Origin: JBBIRM01 sp037441765
GTDB taxonomy: Bacteria; Desulfobacterota; BSN033; UBA1163
DNA length: 30,944 nucleotides
Assembly (NCBI GenBank): GCA_037441765.1
Contig: JBBIRM010000017.1
Span: 1-30,944, forward strand
Reading direction: 5' to 3'
Positions 24,403 to 30,944 of this stretch are shown here, piece after piece. A program made the translations under genes and the position numbers. The stretch's first letter is position 1; every line of letters starts with the position of its first letter. The notes below the pieces were generated by a model, which was not told where the DNA came from, did no database searches, and saw only the letters and a list, made by a program, of their open reading frames with translations.

Positions 24403-25815
24403 TTACCTCCTTAGTGACTCTCTAATCTGCCTGACATCAATTTTATGCTTTCGAATAAGATTCTGAAGTTGTCTTCGATCCATCTTAACATCGATGGCTG
24501 TCTTTGTAATGTTTCCCATATTTCTTCTCAAGGCCTCATCTAAGAAAGCCCTTTCTATCTCATCCTCCGCCTTTCGCCTTAATTGCCATTTTACCTTTTT
24601 CAACTCTTCGCTATCTTTTGGAATCAGGTGAGTGGGGAATATTTTCTCACCTCTTATCTCTGGAGGGAGATGCTCTAAATCGATTCTATTCGATTGTGTA
24701 AGAAGGATTGTTCGAAGGACCAAATTTTCCAGCTCCCTCACATTTCCTGGCCAGGAATAGTTTTTTAGGGCCTCAATTGCCTTTTCGGAAAACTCAAGTT
24801 GTCTTCCCTTTGCCTCTTTCCTATATTTTTCAAGAAAGTGTGAGACCAAAAGTGGGATATCCTCCTTACGTTCCCTCAGGGGTGGAAGTTTGATGTGAAC
24901 AACGTGGAGACGGTAATATAAGTCCTCTCTGAATTCCCCTGAATCGACCGCACCCTTTAGATCCCGATTGGTTGCGGTAATAAACCGAACATCGACTTCG
25001 ATCTGCTCCGTCCCCCCTATCCGCATAAATGGATGACCTTCCATAGCCCTCAATATCTTGGCCTGTAGTTCCTTGGGCATCTCCCCGATTTCATCAAGGA
25101 AAAGGGTCCCCCGGTGAGCCAGTTCGAAACTTCCAACCTTCCTTCTTCCTGCCCCTGTAAAGGCCCATTTCTCATGGCCAAAGAGTTCACTTTCTAAGAG
25201 TTCCCTCGGAATGGCAGAACAGTTGACCACAATGAAGGGGAAACCTGCTCTGGGGCTGTTAAGATGGATTGCCCTTGCTACCAATTCCTTTCCAGTCCCG
25301 CTCTCCCCTTCAATCAAGACCGTTGCCTTACTGTCGGCGATCTGACGAACAACCTCCATCACCTCTTGGATCTTCGGGTGCTTGCTTACAATCGTATCCA
25401 CCCCATAGAGGGCCTTGATCTCCTCTTTCAGTTTTCGATTTTCATTCACGAGGTCTGCCTGCCTAAGAGCCTTCTCAATGATCAACCTAACCTCCTCCAT
25501 CTTGATTGGCTTAAGAAGGTAGTCAGTTGCCCCTTCCTTCATCGCTGAAACTGCAGATTCAATTGTTCCATAGGCAGTAATTAGGATCACAGGGACATCG
25601 GCTCTAAGCCTTCTCACTTCGTGCAGTAAACTTATCCCATCCCTCTCAGGCATCTTCATATCCGTAAGGATGAGATTGATATCATTCTCTCTAAATAGGC
25701 GAAGGGCCTCCTCTCCATCCTTGGCCAGAACTACCCTGTACTGATCCTGAAGGTTTAGTTCAAGGATTCGCCTCATTCTTTCTTCGTCTTCGGCAATAAG
25801 AATAGTGGGTTTCAT
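24403..25815 (-). CDS. NtrC-family sigma-54-dependent response regulator with altered GAFTGA loop
   Basis: 470 aa. The receiver domain (about 1-120) has D10, E11, phosphoacceptor D52 and the LKP lysine near 102. The AAA+ domain (about 140-385) has Walker A GESGTGKE (170-177) and Walker B LFLDEIGE (D241, E242). A C-terminal Fis-type helix-turn-helix covers about 425-465. The sigma-54 contact loop reads WAFTGA: W217 replaces the first Gly of GAFTGA (TGG codon at 25165-25167, one base from GGG). Threonine and phenylalanine of the loop are kept. It lies 3 nt after the sensor kinase, so the two form a two-component system that probably acts on sigma-54 promoters. Confidence 0.92.
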   Translation of the reverse strand: MKPTILIAEDEERMRRILELNLQDQYRVVLAKDGEEALRLFRENDINLILTDMKMPERDGISLLHEVRRLRADVPVILITAYGTIESAVSAMKEGATDYLLKPIKMEEVRLIIEKALRQADLVNENRKLKEEIKALYGVDTIVSKHPKIQEVMEVVRQIADSKATVLIEGESGTGKELVARAIHLNSPRAGFPFIVVNCSAIPRELLESELFGHEKWAFTGAGRRKVGSFELAHRGTLFLDEIGEMPKELQAKILRAMEGHPFMRIGGTEQIEVDVRFITATNRDLKGAVDSGEFREDLYYRLHVVHIKLPPLRERKEDIPLLVSHFLEKYRKEAKGRQLEFSEKAIEALKNYSWPGNVRELENLVLRTILLTQSNRIDLEHLPPEIRGEKIFPTHLIPKDSEELKKVKWQLRRKAEDEIERAFLDEALRRNMGNITKTAIDVKMDRRQLQNLIRKHKIDVRQIRESLRR

Positions 25816-25818
25816 CTT

Positions 25819-27939
25819 TTAGCCTTCTGCCTCAAGTGGAAGTGAGACCATAAATGTGCTTCCACTTTTTTCTTCTTCTACCAGAACGATCTCTCCCCCA
25901 TGCTGTGTGATAATCCTATGGGCAATAAAAAGTCCAAGCCCAGTCCCCCCCTCTTTGGTGGTAAAGAAGGGTTCAAAGATCCTTGTCCGAATTTCCTTGG
26001 GAACCCCTCTTCCTGAATCACTAAAACTTACCATAACTTTATCTCCCCTATTCTCCCCAACCGAAATTCTTAGCACGCCTCCTTGAGGCATGGCCTCTAA
26101 GGCGTTGATGCAAAGGTTCATAAGGGCCTGCCTGACCTGATCCGCATCTGCCTTAACCCAGATCGGCTTCTGGGGGAAATTTTTCTGAATCTCGACATGG
26201 TGGGTGTGAGCCTGGGGAGAAATAAGAATCAAAGTCTTTTCTAAAATCTCCAGGAGGTTACACTCTGCCATCTTTGGCTCTTTGGGTTTTGAAAAGTCAA
26301 GAAAGGTATTGATCAGGCCATCGATCCTCTTTGACTCCTCAATGATATATTCCATCATCTCCGCTTTGATCTTTGGATCCTCGTGTTTCTGTAACGTCTC
26401 AACAGATCCAGTAATGATCCCCAATGGATTTCTAATCTCATGTGCAATTCCAGCGGCCAACTCTCCAATTGCAGCCATTTTCTCTGCCTGCATGATCTGT
26501 CGGTCTTTTAAACTCATCTCCCTGTAGGCAAGGGTTCTTGAGAGCGCCAATGTCGTCTGATTTGAAAAGGCCTCGATAAGTTCCAGTTCCTCAACCGTGT
26601 AATCTTTCTGAGACCTTTTACCACCCAACAGGAGAAAGCCCAACAACTTTCTCTTAAGGATAAACGGAGAGGCAACCGCCCATCCTCTTTCTATGAGGAG
26701 GACAATCTCTTCTCGATTTCCTGTTTCCTCTCGGAGGTGTTCGAGGTCAATCGCCCTCCCACCCAACAGGATTCGCTTTATAAAAGGGTGATTAGATGAG
26801 AATCTAATCCCCTCTTGAGTAGGGATGCCAAAAATCATCTGATATTCATTCACTTCACTTTTAAGGAAAAAGAAGGCAAGGGCACTGACATGGAGGGTCT
26901 GATCGATAAATTCCACCGTCTTTTTAGCCACCTCGTCGAGATCTACAAGTTCTGTCAGGGTTCGGCTGAACTCTGTAAGTTTTGTTCGAAAACGGACCCT
27001 CTCCATATAAAAATACTTGTCAATCCAGTCCCCTACTTTCCTCTGGATCGGTCTGAACATAAAGACCAATACCAAGATGAGAGCCGATTCCACGACAATA
27101 GACCTTCCATATGCCTTTTGAGAGATTGCCTCTCCAATATTTTTAATAAAGAGAATGTAGATCGCTAAGATCAAAGCAGATACAGAAGAATAAACAATCC
27201 CTCCCCTTATGATCAGATGAATGTCCAAAAGCCTATACTTGATCAAGGCGATGGCAAAGAAAATGCTCACCAGGATTGAATAAAGGCTTGCAAGAAAGAA
27301 GAGAGGCCAGCCCAATTTGAGAAAATGGTTGCAGAGGTGGATGACCGTTCCAACAATGGCCATGGAGATCATGCCAAAGATCAGGTATTTGATTTGAAGT
27401 TTCTGTTTCGTAATCTTTGTTCGTCGAAGGGACTGAAGTAGATTCCTGATCCCCCAGTAGATGCAAATCCCTGAAAAAAGGGCAACCCATCCAATAAAGA
27501 TTAAGAAGATTATGGGCTCTTCGAACTGGAGGCCATAATAGAAAACATTGCTTAGGTCTTTAAATCTCTGAATGTCAATCCGGAAGATAGAAAAGAAAGA
27601 AATCAGGCTGGCAACTGGAATGAGAGAGAGAATGAAAAACCTCTTTCCCCTTGCCCAAGGAGTCTGTATCTTCAAAGGGAAAACGAAAGAGAAATAGAGG
27701 AAAAAGAGAGGAGCCAGAACCAATCCAATAAAAATAATCCTCACCCCTAAGATGGCATTTGCTGGATTGAGGCTGTTGATCATGATGAGTTCACCCAGAT
27801 TCCATGTGGCAAAAGAGAGGACAAAACAACCAAAGACCTGGTGCGCAATATCTCTTGGTTTGCTGGATATAACGATTAAGCAGATGGTGAGGTTCATAGT
27901 GAAGGCAAGGGCAGAAGGGAGGGCTAAGATGTTCATCAT
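25819..27939 (-). CDS. Membrane sensor histidine kinase (7TM-type N-terminus, GAF, HisKA, HATPase)
   Basis: 706 aa. Residues 1-300 contain about eight to nine hydrophobic segments in the style of the 7TM histidine-kinase sensor module. A GAF-like domain covers about 325-470. The dimerisation/phosphoacceptor box is GELAAGIAHEIRNPLG with H500, and the ATPase domain has NLCINALEAMP (N box), DSGRGVP and FTTKEGGTGLGLFIAHRII. This architecture resembles PrsK-type kinases linked to PEP-CTERM systems, but no exosortase or PEP-CTERM gene is in the window, so I do not use that name. Neither half shows a recognisable ligand site. It is encoded directly before its response regulator. Confidence 0.92.
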   Translation of the reverse strand: MMNILALPSALAFTMNLTICLIVISSKPRDIAHQVFGCFVLSFATWNLGELIMINSLNPANAILGVRIIFIGLVLAPLFFLYFSFVFPLKIQTPWARGKRFFILSLIPVASLISFFSIFRIDIQRFKDLSNVFYYGLQFEEPIIFLIFIGWVALFSGICIYWGIRNLLQSLRRTKITKQKLQIKYLIFGMISMAIVGTVIHLCNHFLKLGWPLFFLASLYSILVSIFFAIALIKYRLLDIHLIIRGGIVYSSVSALILAIYILFIKNIGEAISQKAYGRSIVVESALILVLVFMFRPIQRKVGDWIDKYFYMERVRFRTKLTEFSRTLTELVDLDEVAKKTVEFIDQTLHVSALAFFFLKSEVNEYQMIFGIPTQEGIRFSSNHPFIKRILLGGRAIDLEHLREETGNREEIVLLIERGWAVASPFILKRKLLGFLLLGGKRSQKDYTVEELELIEAFSNQTTLALSRTLAYREMSLKDRQIMQAEKMAAIGELAAGIAHEIRNPLGIITGSVETLQKHEDPKIKAEMMEYIIEESKRIDGLINTFLDFSKPKEPKMAECNLLEILEKTLILISPQAHTHHVEIQKNFPQKPIWVKADADQVRQALMNLCINALEAMPQGGVLRISVGENRGDKVMVSFSDSGRGVPKEIRTRIFEPFFTTKEGGTGLGLFIAHRIITQHGGEIVLVEEEKSGSTFMVSLPLEAEG

Positions 27940-27987
27940 TCCAACCTATTTAAAAATGGCTTTAATTTCTAACTTCAAACGATTTTC

Positions 27988-27996
27988 ATTATACCA
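27988..27996 (-). promoter_or_regulatory. Extended -10 promoter upstream of the sensor kinase
   Basis: The minus strand has TGGTATAAT, a perfect TGn-TATAAT extended -10, about 48 nt before the kinase ATG. A -35 (TTCAAT, 17 nt upstream) is poor, as is usual with an extended -10. The eleven bases TTTGTGGTATA recur in the candidate promoter near 24080. Confidence 0.6.
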
Positions 27997-28022
27997 CAAA
28001 AATCATCTCTATTGAAATTCCA

Positions 28023-29027
28023 TTGAAAATCATCTATTTTGGGTGGTGGTTATCTCTCTTAGTGGGAGGTTTTTTGAAAAGTACTACGATTAAAAAAATT
28101 AAGTATTGGTGTGGAGATTGGCTGAGCAATCTCTTTCTCACTTACTCGATCCTGGTTTTTAAACTCATTCCTTTTAAAAGTCTCTATTATCTTGCAAAGA
28201 TAATGGGGGCGACTGCTTTTTACCTCATTGGAAAATATAGACATCGGGTAATAAATAACCTTTTAATAGGTTTTGGAAAAGAAAAATCCCTCAACGAACT
28301 CCAAAGACTTGCCAGAGAAGTCTTTTATCATTTTACCCTAACTCCTCTGGAAACCCTCTATTTTGTCGCAAATGCCCATAGGGCTGAAAGATTGATCAAA
28401 AATATACAAATCGAAGGTAGAAGCTATTTAGACGGGGCTTTGGCAAAAGGAAAAGGGGTGATCGGCCTTGGCGCCCATCTGGGGTCCTTCACCCTCCTTG
28501 GAACAAGACTGGCGATAGAAGGCTATCCATTCAATATCGTCATCAATGAGGGTAATTTCCCAAATTTATCAAAACGTCTTGCTCGGTATCAAAAGATACT
28601 GGGTCAAAACCCATTTTCTCCCCGAAGAAATGTCTCCATGATTAAAAATTCTTTAAACTGTCTTAAGCGAAACGAGATTCTTTACCTCATCGCAGATGAA
28701 CAACAAAGACGAGGAGGGATCCCTGTCCAATTCTTTGGTCAGGAGGCCTACACCCCATCTGGCCCAGCCATCTTTTCAATTAAAACTGGAGCACCTATCC
28801 TTCCGATGTTTATCATAAGGGAAGGTGGACTTCCTTTGAGGCTTGTAATCAATTCTCCTGTTGAAATAGAACTATCTCTTGATGAGAAGAAGGATATTGA
28901 GAAATTGACCGCTCAATTTACAAAAGTGATTGAGGAAACAATCCACAAATATCCTGAACAATGGGCCTGGCTCAATCGCCGCTGGAAATTACCCTATATA
29001 AGAAGAGAACTCTTAAAAAGTATTTAA
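28023..29027 (+). CDS. LpxL/HtrB-like lipid A acyltransferase family protein
   Basis: 334 aa, inner-membrane acyltransferase family (PF03279-like). Conserved blocks are seen: RHRVINNLLIGFG, GLGAHLGSFTLLG, NEGNFP, LIADEQQRRGGIPVQFFGQEAYTPSGPAIFSIKTGAPILPMFIIREG and the C-terminal EQWAWLNRRWK. The catalytic H-x4-[D/E] motif keeps His 152, but the acid position is Thr 157. The enzyme may use another acid, accept other chains, or be impaired. The start is a TTG at 28023 without a clear ribosome site; the family core begins only near residue 40, so a later start is possible. It is divergent from the sensor kinase and precedes gmhA. Confidence 0.85.
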   Translation: MKIIYFGWWLSLLVGGFLKSTTIKKIKYWCGDWLSNLFLTYSILVFKLIPFKSLYYLAKIMGATAFYLIGKYRHRVINNLLIGFGKEKSLNELQRLAREVFYHFTLTPLETLYFVANAHRAERLIKNIQIEGRSYLDGALAKGKGVIGLGAHLGSFTLLGTRLAIEGYPFNIVINEGNFPNLSKRLARYQKILGQNPFSPRRNVSMIKNSLNCLKRNEILYLIADEQQRRGGIPVQFFGQEAYTPSGPAIFSIKTGAPILPMFIIREGGLPLRLVINSPVEIELSLDEKKDIEKLTAQFTKVIEETIHKYPEQWAWLNRRWKLPYIRRELLKSI

Positions 29028-29060
29028 AATGTAATGCTTTTGCTGTTTGAAAATCTTTTT

Positions 29061-29145
29061 AAAATCCCTCCCGACCTCCCTTTGTTAAAGGTAGGAAATA
29101 GCGTTTTCCCCCCTTTGGCAAAGGGGGATCAAGGGGGATTTTTTT
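29061..29145. repeat. Palindromic MITE-like intergenic repeat
   Basis: An approximately 85-nt element with imperfect inverted ends: AAATCCCTCCCGACCTCCC at the left and GGGGGATCAAGGGGGATTT at the right. The middle CCCCCTTTGGCAAAGGGGG-type palindrome is a pattern that recurs in many bacterial genomes as an intergenic repeat. It sits in the 168-nt gap between the acyltransferase gene and gmhA. No coding content. Confidence 0.7.
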
Positions 29146-29195
29146 CAGAGATCTCAAAAGGTTTTCTTGACAGTTTGGAAAAGGAGGGATAATAT

Positions 29196-29786
29196 TTGAA
29201 TTCAATGGAAGATCTTATCTTAAAAAGGCTTGATGAATCCATCGAAGTAAAAAGGCATTTTTTTAGGGAGAACTTACCAAAACTCATCCAAGTGATCCAG
29301 TTAATCAGTCAAACGTTCCAATCAGGGAACAAACTCTTCTTCTTTGGAAATGGAGGCAGTGCTGCCGATGCCCAGCATCTGGCTGCTGAATTTGTTAATA
29401 GATATGCCATGGACAGGCCTCCCCTTCCTGCCATTGCCCTTACCACTGATACCTCCATCCTCACAAGCGTCTCCAACGATATGGGTTTCGATGAGGTCTT
29501 CTCCAAACAACTCATCGCCTTAGGGAGAAAAGGGGATGTAGCCATCGGGATTAGTACAAGCGGAAACTCCCCCAATGTGATTAGGGCCTTTGAAGTGGCC
29601 AAAGAGTTGGGGATGAAAACAGTGGCGATTACGGGAAATGATGGTGGAAAACTTGCAAGTATATCAGACCTTTCCCTCATTGTATCTTCTACCAGTACAC
29701 CAAGAATTCAAGAGACCCATATTTTAATTGGACACCTCCTCTGTGAAATGGTGGAGCAGATTCTTTTTTCAAAAAAAGACCCCTGA
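29196..29786 (+). CDS. gmhA: Phosphoheptose isomerase (sedoheptulose-7-phosphate isomerase)
   Basis: 196-aa SIS-domain enzyme that turns sedoheptulose 7-phosphate into D-glycero-D-manno-heptose 7-phosphate, the first step to ADP-heptose of the LPS core. It shows FFGNGGSAADAQHLAAEFVNRY, the SIS phosphate loop GISTSGNSPNVIRA, and the C-terminal TPRIQETHILIGHLLCEMVE with the catalytic His. I chose the TTG at 29196 because AAGGAGG (29181-29187) lies 8 nt before it; an in-frame ATG at 29205 would be 17 nt away. The next gene follows after 7 nt. Confidence 0.95.
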   Translation: MNSMEDLILKRLDESIEVKRHFFRENLPKLIQVIQLISQTFQSGNKLFFFGNGGSAADAQHLAAEFVNRYAMDRPPLPAIALTTDTSILTSVSNDMGFDEVFSKQLIALGRKGDVAIGISTSGNSPNVIRAFEVAKELGMKTVAITGNDGGKLASISDLSLIVSSTSTPRIQETHILIGHLLCEMVEQILFSKKDP

Positions 29787-29793
29787 AGTTTGT

Positions 29794-30756
29794 ATGAAGA
29801 AGTATGAGATGAAATCTCTTAATCTCAATCAGGTTAAATGGACCTCCTTAAATAGAAAGAAGCATAAGGTTGATAAAGACCTCTTTGCCAAACCCTGGAA
29901 GCAGGGTGAAACCCTCAATCATTTCTTTAACTCCCTTCCCTCCATTCTTGCTGGGAAAGACCTGAAGGAGGTGGTGGAAAGGATTTCAGAGGCGGTCAAG
30001 AAAAAAAGGATGGTCCTATTAGGGATGGGTGCTCACCCCATCAAAGTTGGACTCAATCCAATTTTGATAGATTGGATGAAGAATGGTGTCCTTAATGGAA
30101 TCGCTATGAATGGGGCCTGCCTTATTCACGATATCGAATTGGCCATTGTGGGCCATACTTCTGAAGAGGTGGATGAGGAAATTTCCAGAGGTACTTTTGG
30201 AATGGTAAAGGAGACTCATGAAATAATCAATAAGGCTATTAAAAAGGGAACTGATCGTGGCCTGGGCATTGGGGAAGCACTTGGTGATGAAATCGAAAAA
30301 CGAGGATTTCCCTATAGAGACCTTTCCCTTCTTTGGATGGGTAAAACCTTAGGAATCCCGATAACCGTTCATGTCGCAATTGGAACGGACATCATCCATA
30401 TGGGTCCTTTTGCAGATGGTTCATCCATTGGGAAGGGAAGCCTAAAGGATTTTCATACCTTTGCCTCTTTGGTATCAAAATTAGAGAGGGGAGTGTTTAT
30501 CAACCTCGGCTCTGCGGTCATCATTCCAGAAGTCTTCTTAAAAGCCCTCGCATTGGCCAGAAACCTTGGACACTCTGTTTCAAACCTTACCACAGTGAAT
30601 ATGGACTTTATCCCCCATTATAGGCCAATCCTTAATGTTGTAAAACGGCCGACGCTCAATGGAGGAAAGGGTTTTCACCTGATCGGCCACCATGAATTGA
30701 TGTTTCCCCTTCTGGCCGCTGCAGTAATTGAAAAAATAAAAGGACCGAACTCATAA
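29794..30756 (+). CDS. Conserved protein resembling deoxyhypusine synthase
   Basis: 320 aa from the ATG at 29794; the frame opens 22 codons earlier inside gmhA, which I disregard. The order of features follows deoxyhypusine synthase: LGMGAHPIKVGLNPILIDWMKNG then MNGACLIHDIE near residues 76-114, a GVFINLGSAVIIPEVFLKAL strand-loop near 233-252, and HELMFPLLAAAV (300-311) like the DHS FPLLVA end. The catalytic WGK motif of true DHS is absent; K284 in NVVKRPT is the nearest candidate. Bacteria of this kind lack eIF5A, so the substrate is probably different. It is coupled to gmhA by a 7-nt gap. The fold match is my inference by eye; function unknown. Confidence 0.7.
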   Translation: MKKYEMKSLNLNQVKWTSLNRKKHKVDKDLFAKPWKQGETLNHFFNSLPSILAGKDLKEVVERISEAVKKKRMVLLGMGAHPIKVGLNPILIDWMKNGVLNGIAMNGACLIHDIELAIVGHTSEEVDEEISRGTFGMVKETHEIINKAIKKGTDRGLGIGEALGDEIEKRGFPYRDLSLLWMGKTLGIPITVHVAIGTDIIHMGPFADGSSIGKGSLKDFHTFASLVSKLERGVFINLGSAVIIPEVFLKALALARNLGHSVSNLTTVNMDFIPHYRPILNVVKRPTLNGGKGFHLIGHHELMFPLLAAAVIEKIKGPNS

Positions 30757-30776
30757 CTTGAAAGGGGTAAGCCACT

Positions 30777-30905
30777 ATGCTCGAATGCCATTTAGAAAGA
30801 AATAAGATGCGATGCACCTGCACCTATGAGCCCTGTGAACGAAAGGGCAGATGCTGTGAGTGTATCACCTATCATTGGAGTAAAAAACAGTGGTTCTTCT
30901 CCTGA
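30777..30905 (+). CDS. Small Cys-rich protein, DUF6485-like, possibly shortened
   Basis: 42 aa with seven cysteines: MLECHLERNKMRCTCTYEPC, then RKGRCCECITYH. The spacing C-x-C, YEPC, KG-x-CCEC and I-x-YH matches the DUF6485 family of small, probably metal-binding proteins. Family members as I recall them run on to about 60-70 aa with a CFFP segment; here the frame stops after WFFS, so the C-terminus may be lost. AAAGGGG lies about 10 nt before the ATG. It follows the DHS-like gene closely. Confidence 0.65.
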   Translation: MLECHLERNKMRCTCTYEPCERKGRCCECITYHWSKKQWFFS

Positions 30906-30944
30906 AAGTGATCATGGAAAATAGGACATGTTTAAAGGCAAATC

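Noticed and set aside
25819..27939. Naming the kinase and regulator PrsK/PrsR
   Set aside because: Architecture is similar, but no exosortase or PEP-CTERM gene is in the window to support it.

Overview
The window looks like chromosomal DNA of a Gram-negative bacterium, most likely a deltaproteobacterial (Desulfobacterota-type) lineage. The core order thrS-infC-rpmI-rplT-pheS-pheT-ihfA-merR, followed by surE, with pcm and an NlpD-like gene after mutS, is typical of that group as I know it. A heptose isomerase (gmhA) and a lipid A acyltransferase relative imply an LPS outer membrane. An archaeal-type fructose-bisphosphate aldolase/phosphatase hints at an anaerobic, gluconeogenic or thermophilic ancestry. 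The lineage is an inference from gene order and protein flavour, not from any search.

Layout. Bases 1-1138 hold a plus-strand HAD hydrolase that converges on a long minus-strand block (about 27.9 kb down to 1.1 kb). In transcription order that block is: a sensor kinase and sigma-54-type response regulator (27939-24403); a palindrome-rich 347-nt spacer; a 46-aa SPW-like membrane microprotein and a radical SAM protein closed by a strong terminator (24055-22411); mutS, pcm, an NlpD-like M23 lipoprotein, a retropepsin-like protein, tsaD and rsmA (22307-15646); clpB (15505-12920); tRNA-Val with a near-consensus promoter; the translation operon thrS-infC-rpmI-rplT-pheS-pheT-ihfA-merR plus a YbjQ-like gene (12626-4625); then tRNA-Pro, surE, the bifunctional aldolase/phosphatase and miaB (4498-1123). 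From 28023 the strand switches to plus: a LpxL/HtrB-like acyltransferase, a palindromic repeat, gmhA, a deoxyhypusine-synthase-like protein and a small Cys-rich protein.

Most of the window is housekeeping: translation factors and synthetases, tRNA modification (miaB, tsaD), rRNA methylation (rsmA), repair (mutS, pcm, surE, clpB) and envelope synthesis. The most promising candidate for an undescribed system is 22411-27939. There a two-component pair whose regulator has an altered sigma-54 contact loop (WAFTGA instead of GAFTGA) lies just upstream of a microprotein plus a radical SAM protein with a strange Ser/Thr/Met-rich C-terminal tail, and a possible -24/-12 promoter sits in front of them. 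Other points of note are a probable AUC start codon for infC, stem-loops in the thrS and pheS leaders, a LpxL relative lacking the usual catalytic acid, and a DHS-like gene next to gmhA.
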